Shown: positions 1 through 7,755 of the stretch, one piece after another
Layout of the letters: each line of letters begins with the position of its first letter
Numbering within the stretch: the stretch's first letter is position 1
Assembly (NCBI RefSeq): GCF_011300875.1
Contig: NZ_CP049862.1
Span: 1,984,001 to 2,048,000 of the forward strand
From: Sanguibacter sp. HDW7
GTDB lineage: Bacteria; Actinomycetota; Actinomycetes; Actinomycetales; Cellulomonadaceae
Length of the DNA: 64,000 nt
Direction of reading: 5' to 3'
Program-made: the position numbers and the translations under genes
Notes under the pieces: generated by a model
Told to the model about the DNA's origin: nothing
Databases searched by the model: none
What the model saw: the letters and a program-made list of their open reading frames with translations, nothing else

Positions 1-186
1 GGGCGCGATCTTCAGCACGACGTCCCGACCGTCGCGCAGCCGCACGCGGTAGAGCGCGTTGAAGAAGCCGTAGGTGAGCTCCGTGAACGCGTCGTCCTCG
101 TCCGGGACCTGCGCGGCGCCGTAGGCGCGCGCGACCATCGCGCGGAGCGTCCCGGTCGACTGACGGTTCTTCGTCGTGCTGTCCAC
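1..186 (-). CDS. Phosphotransferase (APH-like) family protein, N-terminal part only
   Basis: The first 62 codons of a minus-strand gene are present; the rest lies beyond the left edge. The GTG start at 184-186 has an AGGAG Shine-Dalgarno about 8 bases upstream. The segment ELTYGFFNALYRVRLRDG followed by DVVLKIAP resembles the first beta strands and invariant-lysine strand of aminoglycoside phosphotransferase/choline-kinase folds, which transfer phosphate from ATP to small molecules. No catalytic loop is visible in this part, so substrate and activity are unknown. The gene is divergent from the sensor kinase gene at 298. Confidence 0.6.
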   Translation of the reverse strand, partial: MDSTTKNRQSTGTLRAMVARAYGAAQVPDEDDAFTELTYGFFNALYRVRLRDGRDVVLKIAP

Positions 187-285
187 GGTGCTGAGCTCCT
201 GTGCTCGGGTTCCGGCCCGCGGCGCCGCGTTCCGACCGCAGTCAACCACGCCGGGCCGCCGACCTCGGCGGGAACACCGCTGCTC

Positions 286-300
286 TACGCTCGGAACGTG
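286..300 (+). promoter_or_regulatory. Candidate -10 element with leaderless start for the sensor kinase
   Basis: TACGCT at 286-291 is a good actinobacterial -10 hexamer. It ends 7 bases before the GTG start at 298, so transcription would begin at or next to the start codon. No Shine-Dalgarno precedes that GTG, which fits a leaderless mRNA. No convincing -35 is seen. Confidence 0.35.
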
Positions 301-1587
301 CCCCGCACGACCACGCGCCGCCAGCTGGCACCACGCCGGACGACGCTCCGCTCCTTGCCCCTGCCGACACGCGCCGAGGCGGCCCTCGGCGTGCTCGTCG
401 CGGTCGCGGGGATCGTCGAGCAGGCACTCCCGTGGCCCCCGACGGGAGCGCGCCTCGCGGTCGTGGCGGCTGTGCTCGTCGCGGCAGCGGCCGTCACCTG
501 GCGCCGCGCCTCCCCGCACGTCGCGCTCGCGACGTCCGTCGTCGCGCTCGGCGCGGCGGCCCTCGTCGACTCCCCCGGGATCATCCCGATCCTCGCGACG
601 CTCGTCACGGTGCACACCGTGCAGGCGCGCGGCTCGCGGGCGGCGGCCGGCGCCGCGGCTGTGGTCGGCACCGCGATCCTCAGCCTCGCCGATCACGGGG
701 ACACGACGCTCGGCCTGCCCGCCATCGTCCTCGCCGCCGCGACGATGTACGCGCTCGCGACGGTCACGGGACTCCTCGCCCGCGCCCGCCTGGCCGTGCT
801 CACCGCCGCGGAGGACCGCGCCGCCCGCGCGGAACGGACCCGCGAGGCCGAGGCCGGCCGGCGCGTCGCCGAGGAACGGCTGCGCATCGCACGCGAGCTC
901 CACGACGTCATCGGCCACCACGTCGCGATCGTCGGGATCCAGTCCGCGCTCGCCGACTCCCTGCTCGAGACCCGGCCCGCCGATGCCCGGACGGCGCTCG
1001 GCCACGTGCAGGACGCGAGCGAGCGCGTGCTCGACGAGCTCGGCACGCTCGTCCGCCTGCTGCGCGAGCCGTCCGACGACGCGCGCGGCCCGCTGCCTCG
1101 GCTCCAGTCGATCCCGTCGCTCGTCAAGGAGGCACGGCACGCGGGGCTCGAGGTCTCGCTCACGACCGCCGGGCCCTGGCCCGACGTGCCGGACGGCACC
1201 GGCCTCGCGGCCTACCGCGTCGTCCAGGAGTCGCTGACGAACGCTCGGCGCTACGGCGACGGCCGCGCGAGGGTCGACGTGACGACGACCGGTGCGACGC
1301 TCGAGATCCGCACGACCAACCGCGTCGCCGACGCCTCGATGCCGGCACGTGCGTCGACGGGCGTCGGGCTCGTCGGCCTCCGCGAGCGCCTCACGGCACT
1401 CGGCGGAAACCTCACGACGACCACGTCCGACGGCGTCTTCACGCTCGCCGCGACGCTGCCCGTCCCACCGCAGCCCGTCCCACCGCAGCACCCCGGTGCG
1501 CCTGAGCGTCCTGGCGCGCCCGGCGTTCCCGGCGCACCCACGGGTCCCGACACACCCGCGCCCCGCACCACCGAGGAGACCCCATGA
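298..1587 (+). CDS. Sensor histidine kinase (NarL-type two-component system)
   Basis: This 429-residue membrane histidine kinase should autophosphorylate and pass phosphate to the regulator encoded just downstream. Residues 1-165 contain about five hydrophobic segments. A HisKA_3 dimerisation helix follows, with the phospho-acceptor His202 in RELHDVIGHH. A GHKL ATPase domain follows, with an N-box-like QESLTNARRYG and a glycine-rich GVGLVGLRERL. The last 45 residues are proline-rich and include a 15-base direct repeat encoding PVPPQ twice. The start is GTG without a Shine-Dalgarno. The stop overlaps the regulator start as ATGA, so the pair is translationally coupled. The signal sensed is unknown; linkage to an ABC exporter suggests cell-envelope or antibiotic stress. 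Confidence 0.9.
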   Translation: MPRTTTRRQLAPRRTTLRSLPLPTRAEAALGVLVAVAGIVEQALPWPPTGARLAVVAAVLVAAAAVTWRRASPHVALATSVVALGAAALVDSPGIIPILATLVTVHTVQARGSRAAAGAAAVVGTAILSLADHGDTTLGLPAIVLAAATMYALATVTGLLARARLAVLTAAEDRAARAERTREAEAGRRVAEERLRIARELHDVIGHHVAIVGIQSALADSLLETRPADARTALGHVQDASERVLDELGTLVRLLREPSDDARGPLPRLQSIPSLVKEARHAGLEVSLTTAGPWPDVPDGTGLAAYRVVQESLTNARRYGDGRARVDVTTTGATLEIRTTNRVADASMPARASTGVGLVGLRERLTALGGNLTTTTSDGVFTLAATLPVPPQPVPPQHPGAPERPGAPGVPGAPTGPDTPAPRTTEETP

Positions 1588-2240
1588 TCCGCGTGCTCGT
1601 CGCCGACGACCAGGACCTCGTCCGCGAGGGCTTCGCCGCGCTCGTCGACGCTCAGCCAGACCTCGAGGTCGTCGGCCGCGCTGCCGACGGCGCCGCCGCG
1701 GTCGACCTCGCGCGGACAACACGGCCCGACGTCGTCGTCATGGACGTCCGCATGCCCATCCTCGACGGCATCGCGGCGACCGGCCAGATCTGCGCCGACC
1801 CCGACCTCGCCGGGACCCGCGTGCTCGTCCTCACGACGTTCGAGACCGACGAGACCGTCCTCGCGGCCCTGCGCGCCGGCGCGAGCGGGTTCCTCGGCAA
1901 GGGTTCGCGCACGTCAGCGCTGCTCGACGCCGTGCGCGTCGTCGCGTCGGGCGAGGAGCTGCTGTCCGCCGCCGCGACCCGCGCCCTCATCGCCCGCGTC
2001 GTCGACGCCCCCGCGACGCCCGTCGCACCCTCGCCCGAGCTCGGCGGGCTCACCGACCGCGAGCGCGAGATGGTCGTGCTCGTCGCGCGCGGCCTCAGCA
2101 ACGAGGAGATCGCTGCGGCAGAGGTCCTCAGCCCGCTCACGGTGAAGACGCACGTCAATCGCGCGATGGCCAAGCTCGGGGCGCGCGACCGCGCGCAGCT
2201 CGTCGTCATGGCCTACCAGGCGGGGCTCGCCGGGAGGTGA
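1584..2240 (+). CDS. LuxR/NarL-family response regulator
   Basis: This 218-residue DNA-binding response regulator is the cognate partner of the kinase it overlaps by four bases. The receiver domain (1-120) shows the acidic pair D8/D9 (VADDQD), phospho-acceptor Asp54 in VVMDVRMP, a TT pair in LVLTTF and a lysine near 106 (FLGKGS). A GerE/LuxR helix-turn-helix occupies roughly residues 153-205, with LTDREREMVVLVARGLSNEE and TVKTHVNRAMAKLG. It probably activates the ABC transporter genes 180 bases downstream, but this is inferred from position only. Confidence 0.92.
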   Translation: MIRVLVADDQDLVREGFAALVDAQPDLEVVGRAADGAAAVDLARTTRPDVVVMDVRMPILDGIAATGQICADPDLAGTRVLVLTTFETDETVLAALRAGASGFLGKGSRTSALLDAVRVVASGEELLSAAATRALIARVVDAPATPVAPSPELGGLTDREREMVVLVARGLSNEEIAAAEVLSPLTVKTHVNRAMAKLGARDRAQLVVMAYQAGLAGR

Positions 2241-2242
2241 GT

Positions 2243-2282
2243 CGCCGCTGAGCGGCGGCTCGCGGCGCAGGCCGCCGCGAGC
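2243..2282 (+). terminator. Two tandem hairpins after the two-component operon
   Basis: Two inverted repeats lie directly after the regulator stop: CGCCGCT/AGCGGCG (2243-2249 with 2251-2257) and a perfect 10-bp pair GCTCGCGGCG/CGCCGCGAGC (2258-2267 with 2273-2282). There is no T-run. They may terminate or attenuate transcription into the ABC genes. Confidence 0.5.
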
Positions 2283-2378
2283 GTCGGGGCGCGTCGGGGC
2301 GCGTCCGCGAGCGCCTGCGTCCGCAGTAGGCCAGAAGCCTGCGCACGGACGACGCGGGAGCGTACGTCCCCGGACGAA

Positions 2379-2410
2379 CCTTGAACCATCAGCACGACGA
2401 CGGTTCAAGG
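2379..2410 (+). promoter_or_regulatory. 9-bp inverted repeat overlapping the ABC-transporter Shine-Dalgarno
   Basis: CCTTGAACC (2379-2387) and GGTTCAAGG (2402-2410) are a perfect inverted repeat with a 14-base gap. The right arm contains most of the AAGGAG ribosome-binding site for the ATG at 2419. It could be an operator for a dimeric repressor or an mRNA hairpin hiding the ribosome-binding site. Sequence alone does not decide between these. Confidence 0.5.
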
Positions 2411-2418
2411 AGCACATC

Positions 2419-3357
2419 ATGATCGAGGTCCACGACCTCACGAAGACGTACGGCGCCCGCACGGCGGTCGACCACGCGTCGTTCACCGTCCGGCCCGGCG
2501 TCGTCACCGGCTTCCTCGGCCCCAACGGGGCCGGCAAGTCCACGACGATGCGCGCGATCCTCGGCCTCGACCGGCCCGACACGGGCACGATCCTCGTCGA
2601 CGGCCACCGCTACGCGGATCTTGCGGCGCCGCTCGCGACGATCGGGGCGATGCTCGACGCCCGCGCGGTCGACCGCCGGCGCACCGCACGCGACCACCTG
2701 CGGGTGCTCGGCGCGACGATCGGCGTCGGACGCCGGCGCGTCGAGGAGGTCCTCGCGACCGTCGGCCTCACGAGCGTCGCCCACCGGGCCGCCGGGTCGT
2801 TCTCGCTCGGCATGTCGCAGCGGCTCGGCATCGCGTCCGCGCTGCTCGCCGACTCGGGCATCCTCATGCTCGACGAGCCCGCGAACGGCCTCGACCCCGA
2901 CGGCATCCTCTGGCTGCGCCAGCTCCTCGTCGAGCTGGCCGCAGAGGGTCGCACCGTCCTGCTCTCGTCGCACCTCATGAGCGAGATGGAGCTCGTCGCC
3001 GACCACCTGCTCGTCATCGGCGCCGGCCGCATCATCGCCGACACCCCGATGCGCGAGCTCGTGGCGGGCGCGGCCCGCACTCACGTCGAGGTCGACTCCC
3101 CCGACGCCGAGCCGCTCGCCGAGATCGTCGTCACCGTGCCCGACGCGACCGTCACCCGCACCTCGGCGCACGTCCTCGAGATCACTGGCGTCCCGGCCGC
3201 GTGGATCGGCGAGGCCGCCGCTCGGCACCGCATCCGTCTCCACGGCCTGCGGACCGTCTCGGCCACCCTCGAGGAGGCCTACATGGAACTCACCCACGAC
3301 TCTGTCGGCTACCGCGGCACGACCGCGAGCCCCGCCCTGGAAGGCGCAGCACGATGA
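2419..3357 (+). CDS. ABC transporter ATP-binding protein
   Basis: This 312-residue ATPase powers the membrane protein encoded immediately downstream. It has Walker A GPNGAGKST (about 34-42), a degenerate signature motif SLGMSQRLG, Walker B ILMLDEPANGLDPDG, and the switch histidine in LLSSHLMSEM. The C-terminal 80 residues form the accessory region typical of BcrA/DrrA-type exporters of peptides and antibiotics. ATG with AAGGAG is the clear start. The stop overlaps the permease start as ATGA. Confidence 0.92.
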   Translation: MIEVHDLTKTYGARTAVDHASFTVRPGVVTGFLGPNGAGKSTTMRAILGLDRPDTGTILVDGHRYADLAAPLATIGAMLDARAVDRRRTARDHLRVLGATIGVGRRRVEEVLATVGLTSVAHRAAGSFSLGMSQRLGIASALLADSGILMLDEPANGLDPDGILWLRQLLVELAAEGRTVLLSSHLMSEMELVADHLLVIGAGRIIADTPMRELVAGAARTHVEVDSPDAEPLAEIVVTVPDATVTRTSAHVLEITGVPAAWIGEAAARHRIRLHGLRTVSATLEEAYMELTHDSVGYRGTTASPALEGAAR

Positions 3358-4187
3358 CCACGACCACTCCCGTCACCCCCGTCCGCCCCGTCCCGGTGCG
3401 CCGCCCGGCCGCCACCACCGCGGCGCCGCTCGTCCTCACCCCGGCGCGCGTCGTACGCGCCGAGCTCCTCAAGCTCACGACGCTCCGCTCGACGTACCTT
3501 CTCGGCGGCGCGACGACCCTCACGCTCGTCGGCCTCGGCACGCTCGGCGCCGCGACGGCGAGCCCGGCCCCCACCGGGACCGACGGGCTCTCGGCGATCC
3601 TCCTCGGCTCCTCGTTCGCGGTCCTCCTCGCGGGCACCGCGGGCGCCCTCGCCGGGGCGCGCGAGCACGGCTCCGGCATGATCCGCACGACGCTCGCGAC
3701 CGTCCCGCGCCGCGGCCTGCTCGTCGCCGCCAAGGCGGTCGCGCTGCTCGCCGCGCTCGTGCCGATCCTCGTCGGGGGTGTCCTGCTCACCTACGTCGTC
3801 GCCGGCGCCGTCCTCACGCACCACGGCGGCTCCGTCCTGTCGCTCGGCGACGCGACGACCCTACGGATCCTCGCGGGCACCGTCGGCGGCCTCGCCGCGA
3901 TCTCGCTCATCGGCCTCGGGCTCGGCCTCGCACTGCGATCCGTCGCCGGTGCCGTCACGGCGTTCGTCGCCGTCGTGCTTGTCCTGCCCGGCATCGCAGG
4001 TGCTCTCCTCCCGCACGGCTGGTCGCGCGTCGTCGAGTACCTCCCGAGCGCTGCGAGCAACGCGCTCAGCGCGCCCGTGCACGTCGACGGGCTGCTCGCG
4101 CCGCTCGTCGGCACTGCCGACCTGCTCGGATGGGTCGTGCTCGTCCTCGGCGGCGCGGCGCTGCTGCTCTCACGGAGGGACGCGTGA
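3354..4187 (+). CDS. ABC transporter permease (ABC-2 type)
   Basis: This 277-residue integral membrane partner of the preceding ATPase starts at the overlapping ATG (MTTTTPVTPV). After a Thr/Pro-rich cytoplasmic leader come about six membrane segments, including LGGATTLTLVGLGTLGAA, a segment near AILLGSSFAVLLAGTAGALAG and a C-terminal [16 protein letters not shown]. The loop ARVVRAELLKLTTLRSTY is typical of ABC-2 permeases just before the first segment. Substrate is unknown. With the upstream two-component genes it forms a kinase-regulator-ABC module like those that respond to envelope-active compounds. Confidence 0.88.
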   Translation: MTTTTPVTPVRPVPVRRPAATTAAPLVLTPARVVRAELLKLTTLRSTYLLGGATTLTLVGLGTLGAATASPAPTGTDGLSAILLGSSFAVLLAGTAGALAGAREHGSGMIRTTLATVPRRGLLVAAKAVALLAALVPILVGGVLLTYVVAGAVLTHHGGSVLSLGDATTLRILAGTVGGLAAISLIGLGLGLALRSVAGAVTAFVAVVLVLPGIAGALLPHGWSRVVEYLPSAASNALSAPVHVDGLLAPLVGTADLLGWVVLVLGGAALLLSRRDA

Positions 4188-4312
4188 GCGCCGGAGCGCT
4201 CGTCGGGGTCGGAGCGGTGGTCGCGGCACTCCTCGTGCCGGGCGCCGCTCCGGCGTCGTCGCGCGCGGACCCGGCCCTGCTCCAGCGGCGACGCGCGCGG
4301 CCCCGGTGCTGA
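4184..4312 (+). pseudogene. Short coupled ORF, possible frameshifted remnant
   Basis: A 42-codon ORF starts with GTG overlapping the permease stop (GTGA). It encodes one hydrophobic N-terminal segment (ALVGVGAVVAALLVPGAAP) and then an Arg-rich tail. After its stop, another frame stays open to 4460 and encodes a second hydrophobic stretch (VLASAAAAAIATLTLGAALV) followed by basic residues. Together they could be one small two-segment membrane protein broken by a frameshift. No family was recognised, and it may be spurious. Confidence 0.3.
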
Positions 4313-4401
4313 CCGTGACGCCCACGCCGACAGCCCCGCGACGCTGGGCGCGCGCACCGGCCCCGTCCTGGCGAGCGCGGCCGCAGCCGCGATCGCCACC
4401 C

Positions 4402-5244
4402 TCACGCTCGGCGCGGCGCTCGTCTCACGATCACGAGGGCGACGAGGGCGAGCACGATGAAGATGATGTTGAACGGGGCCGCCAGGGCGAGGAGCGGGTC
4501 GATGTCACCGGTGTGAACAGTGTCGATACCGCCGGTCGCGAGGAAGAGCGTCGGGTCGTAGAGCCCGTGCAGGAGGATCGGCCACACGAGCGAGCCGGTG
4601 ACGCGCAGCGTGAGGTACATGACGACGCCGAACGCGAACGTGAATCCCATCGTCGCCAGCACGATGAGGATCTTCTGCCCCGAGAGCAGGTTGACGGAGT
4701 GCAGCAGCGCGAAGACGAGCGACGACACGATCATGACGGTGCGCTCGCCCGCGCCTCGGACGCGCAGCATGTGCACGACGACGCCTCGGCTGAGCAGCTC
4801 CTCGCTGAACCCGATGAGCAGCCCGGTGGCGAAGGTCAGCACGATGACGCCGTCCGGGTAGTCTCCGTACGGGATGCCGAGGAGCCGCAGGACGATCGGC
4901 ACGACGACCACGACGGGGGCGACCCACATCCAGCGACGGCCGGGGACGTCGCTGCGTCCGAGGAGCACGCGCCACCAGCCGAGACTCGTGACGAGGAGCG
5001 CCAGGAGCGCGCACCCGACGAGCAGGGGGAACGTGAGCCCGAAGAACACCGACGCGGTCGTCGCGAAGATGTCCTTCTCGACGTGGTCACCGCCAAGGAG
5101 TCCGGACAGCAGCCCCGCTGCCGTGAAGAGGCCGAGGTAGACGGCGGCGACGAGCAGGGCTCGCAGTGCGCCACCCCGGTCGAAGAGCTGCTGCCACCGG
5201 GAGCGAGGTCCGGTGAGTGCGGTGGTGTGTTGCGTCTCGTCCAT
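4402..5244 (-). CDS. CPBP-family intramembrane metalloprotease
   Basis: This 280-residue polytopic membrane protein belongs to the CPBP (CAAX protease/bacteriocin-processing) family. The motifs are in order: EELLSRG with the glutamate pair, a histidine in FALLHSVNLL, and HGLYD near the C-terminus. These match the family's metal-binding glutamates and histidines. About eight hydrophobic segments are present. The ATG at 5244 (MDETQHT) is preferred over an upstream start because GGAG lies 8 bases before it and the preceding 42 residues are not protein-like. Substrate and physiological role are unknown. Confidence 0.85.
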   Translation of the reverse strand: MDETQHTTALTGPRSRWQQLFDRGGALRALLVAAVYLGLFTAAGLLSGLLGGDHVEKDIFATTASVFFGLTFPLLVGCALLALLVTSLGWWRVLLGRSDVPGRRWMWVAPVVVVVPIVLRLLGIPYGDYPDGVIVLTFATGLLIGFSEELLSRGVVVHMLRVRGAGERTVMIVSSLVFALLHSVNLLSGQKILIVLATMGFTFAFGVVMYLTLRVTGSLVWPILLHGLYDPTLFLATGGIDTVHTGDIDPLLALAAPFNIIFIVLALVALVIVRRAPRRA

Positions 5245-5393
5245 CAGGTGCTCCGGTCTCGAGGTTCCGTGGCCGACACCATCGTGCGGCACGATGCGTG
5301 CCCTGGGAAGGTCGGGCGCCGCATGGGGCGCCCGCGGGCCGCATCCGCATGTGTGTATCTCTGTGTGCACCTAGCACTGTGGGCGCCAACGGC

Positions 5394-5426
5394 GAAGGCC
5401 CGGAATCCTAGGGATTCCGGGCCTTC
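5394..5426. terminator. 15-bp perfect hairpin downstream of tRNA-Asn
   Basis: A perfect inverted repeat (5394-5408 with 5412-5426; arms around AGGCCCGGAATCC) with a three-base loop sits five bases beyond the 3' end of the minus-strand tRNA-Asn. It is the likely terminator of that tRNA. Confidence 0.75.
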
Positions 5427-5431
5427 TGACG

Positions 5432-5504
<73 letters not shown>

Positions 5505-5547
5505 TCGCGTGGCCTGCCGCGGCGGGCCGAGAAGAACTATAGCAGTT

Positions 5548-6105
5548 CTACAGGGGCAGTCCGACCGCGCTGCGCACACGCGCCTCGGCAGCCTGAATCG
5601 CGGCCTTCGTCGCGGGATCGGAGAGGTCGAGGTATCCGTCGCCGAGCACCTCGGAGAACAGCTCGTCGTGCTCGTCTCGCCGGATCGCGACGCGCACGGC
5701 CCCGCCGCCCGGGAGCGTCGTCGTCTCGCGGTGCACGACGCTTGCGACGACGCGCTCGCGCAGCGTGCGTGCGAACGCCTGGGGCGTGCGGTCGGCGAGG
5801 TGCAGGCGCGTCGGTGCGGTGCCGTCGGCCCAGCGAATCGTGAGGACGTTGATCTGGGCGTCGACGGCCGCGTGGTCGACGTCGCACCAGCGGCGCACGA
5901 GAGGGTCGCCGTCGCGCTCGATGACGACGTGGTGCGCGGTGGCGAGCGCCCAGCGCTCGGGGAGGTCCTCGACGCGCACGTCGTCGCGCGGCGCGACGCC
6001 GTCGGGCAGGACCTCGACACGCGTCCCGGCGACGGCCTTCTCGCCGACGGTCCGGCGGGCGAGGTCGAGCTGGGCGGCAGGAAGGTGCCTGCGGAGGAGT
6101 GCCAT
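5548..6105 (-). CDS. Conserved-looking hypothetical protein
   Basis: This 185-residue soluble protein has no recognised family. The start at 6105 (MALLRRHLP) is chosen because the upstream in-frame residues are low-quality shadow sequence. It is acidic, with no signal peptide or membrane segment. The central part alternates short beta-like strands (ALATAHHVVIERDG, AAVDAQINVLTIRWADG). The last third is helical and ends ARVRSAVGLPL. It lies between two tRNA genes and is divergent from the MFS exporter. Function is unknown. Confidence 0.7.
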   Translation of the reverse strand: MALLRRHLPAAQLDLARRTVGEKAVAGTRVEVLPDGVAPRDDVRVEDLPERWALATAHHVVIERDGDPLVRRWCDVDHAAVDAQINVLTIRWADGTAPTRLHLADRTPQAFARTLRERVVASVVHRETTTLPGGGAVRVAIRRDEHDELFSEVLGDGYLDLSDPATKAAIQAAEARVRSAVGLPL

Positions 6106-6273
6106 GGCTCCACGGTAGCCCGCGACAAGGTGTGCTCGCGGGACGACGCGTCCCGTCTCACGGGCACTCCGCACTGCGGAGAGCAAGGAGGAGCGGACGG
6201 GGCGCGTCGTACGATGGCTCCCGGCCGCACGACGACGTGGGCTCGCCCCCACCCGTCGTCCGAAGGTGACACC

Positions 6274-7611
6274 GTGCCCGTCCAGCTCTCCCCGCGCCGT
6301 CGCGCGCTCGCCCTGCTCGCGCTCGCGCTCGGCGGCTTCGGAATCGGCTGCTCCGAGTTCGCGTCGATGGGCATGCTCCCGCAGATCGCCGCCGAGCTCG
6401 TGCCCGGCTTCGCGTCCGCCCCCGAGGTCGCGATCGCGCACGCAGGCTGGCTCATCAGCGCGTACGCGCTCGGCGTCGTGGTCGGCGCGCCGACGCTCGC
6501 GGCGCTCGCGGCACGCGCCTCGCACACGCGCCTGACGCTCTGGCTACTCGTCGCGTTCGTCGCGGGGACTGCCGCGTCGGCCCTCTTGCCGACGTTCTCG
6601 TCGACGCTCGTCGCACGCTTCGTCGCGGGCCTGCCGCACGGCGCGTACTTCGGGGTCGCGTCCCTGCTCGCAGCACGCATCATGGGGCCCGGCAAGCAGG
6701 GCCAGGGCATCGCGCTCGCCCTGTCGGGGCTCACGGTCGCGAACGTCGTCGGCGTGCCGGCCGTGACGTGGCTCGGCCAGACGGCGGGCTGGCGACCCGC
6801 GTACCTCGCGGTCGCCGGCGTCTTCGCCGTCGCACTCGTCGCGGTGCGCCTCACCGTCCCGTACGTCCCGGGCGACCCGGACCGCAACCCGCGCACCGAG
6901 CTCGCGGCCTTCCGCCGCGGTTCGCTGTGGCTCATGATCGCGGTCGCGTGCATCGGCTTCGGCGGGTTCTTCGCCGTGTACTCCTACCTCGCCGAGACCG
7001 CGACGCGCCGGGCCGGGCTCACCGAGGGCGCGGTGCCGTGGCTGCTTGCCGTCGTCGGCGTCGGCATGACCATCGGCAACATCGTCGGCGGACGTTACGC
7101 CGACGCGGCGCGCGACCGTGCGGCCGTCGTCGGCTTCGGCGCGTACGCCGGCGCGCTCGCGCTCGTCGGCCTCGCGGGCGGCTCGGCCGTCGGGATCTTC
7201 GTCGCGACATTCGTCCTCGGGTTCACGTCGAGCCTCCTGCTGCCGGCCGTTCAGTCCCGGCTCATCGCCGCCGCAGGCGACGCCGCCCTGCTCGGCGCGG
7301 CGACGAACCACGCCGCGTTCAACGTCGGCAACTCCCTCGGCGCGGCGCTCGGCGGTGCCGTCATCGCGGCAGGTCTCGGGTACCTCGCACCCGCCTGGGT
7401 GGGGGTCGCGCTCGCGCTCGTCGGGCTCGCGCTGCTCGGTGGGTCGATGGCGTGGGAGCGGCGGGGATGGGCGACGGGGGTCTCGGCGGACGTCCGCGGG
7501 GAGGCTGCAGAGATCGCCGACGACGACGCGTCGGGCACGAGCGGCGACGACGCGGGTGTCGCGCGCGACGCTGAAACAGGTGCGTCCGACGTCGTGGATG
7601 TGCGGCTGTGA
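6274..7611 (+). CDS. MFS transporter (AraJ/chloramphenicol-exporter-like)
   Basis: This 445-residue major facilitator has about twelve membrane segments. The N-terminal motif GGFGIGCSEFASMGMLPQIA resembles the first helix of AraJ/Cml-type drug or sugar exporters. The motif-A-like loop between helices 2 and 3 (ALAARASHTRL) and GGRYADAARDR in the second half support the family. GTG at 6274 with AAGGTGA six bases before it is the chosen start. The final 45 residues are an acidic Asp/Ala/Ser tail. Proton-driven export of a small molecule is expected; the substrate is unknown. Confidence 0.88.
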   Translation: MPVQLSPRRRALALLALALGGFGIGCSEFASMGMLPQIAAELVPGFASAPEVAIAHAGWLISAYALGVVVGAPTLAALAARASHTRLTLWLLVAFVAGTAASALLPTFSSTLVARFVAGLPHGAYFGVASLLAARIMGPGKQGQGIALALSGLTVANVVGVPAVTWLGQTAGWRPAYLAVAGVFAVALVAVRLTVPYVPGDPDRNPRTELAAFRRGSLWLMIAVACIGFGGFFAVYSYLAETATRRAGLTEGAVPWLLAVVGVGMTIGNIVGGRYADAARDRAAVVGFGAYAGALALVGLAGGSAVGIFVATFVLGFTSSLLLPAVQSRLIAAAGDAALLGAATNHAAFNVGNSLGAALGGAVIAAGLGYLAPAWVGVALALVGLALLGGSMAWERRGWATGVSADVRGEAAEIADDDASGTSGDDAGVARDAETGASDVVDVRL

Positions 7612-7615
7612 TGAG

Positions 7616-7689
7616 TAGGGCGTCTGGGGCTTGAACCCAGGACCGACGGATTATGAGTCCGCTGCTCTGACCGACTGAGCTAACGCCCC
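7616..7689 (-). tRNA. tRNA with CAT anticodon (elongator Met, or Ile2)
   Basis: The reverse strand gives a 74-nt cloverleaf. The acceptor GGGGCGT pairs with ACGCCCT, making the first pair a G-U wobble. The D arm is GCTCAGTCGGTCAGAGC, the anticodon loop CTCATAA carries CAT, and the T loop is GGTTCAAGCCC. The discriminator is A and no CCA is encoded. It is not an initiator because it lacks the initiator's GC-rich anticodon stem. Elongator Met and lysidine-modified Ile2 cannot be separated by eye. Confidence 0.9.
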
Positions 7690-7755
7690 GCGGGCCATGC
7701 GGCCCCGGGACAATCTACCGTCCTGACGCCCGCGCGCCGGACCACGCGATCTCCC

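Noticed and set aside
7616-7689. Initiator tRNA-fMet
   Set aside because: The anticodon stem lacks the three G-C pairs typical of initiators, and position 1-72 is a G-U wobble rather than the initiator mismatch.
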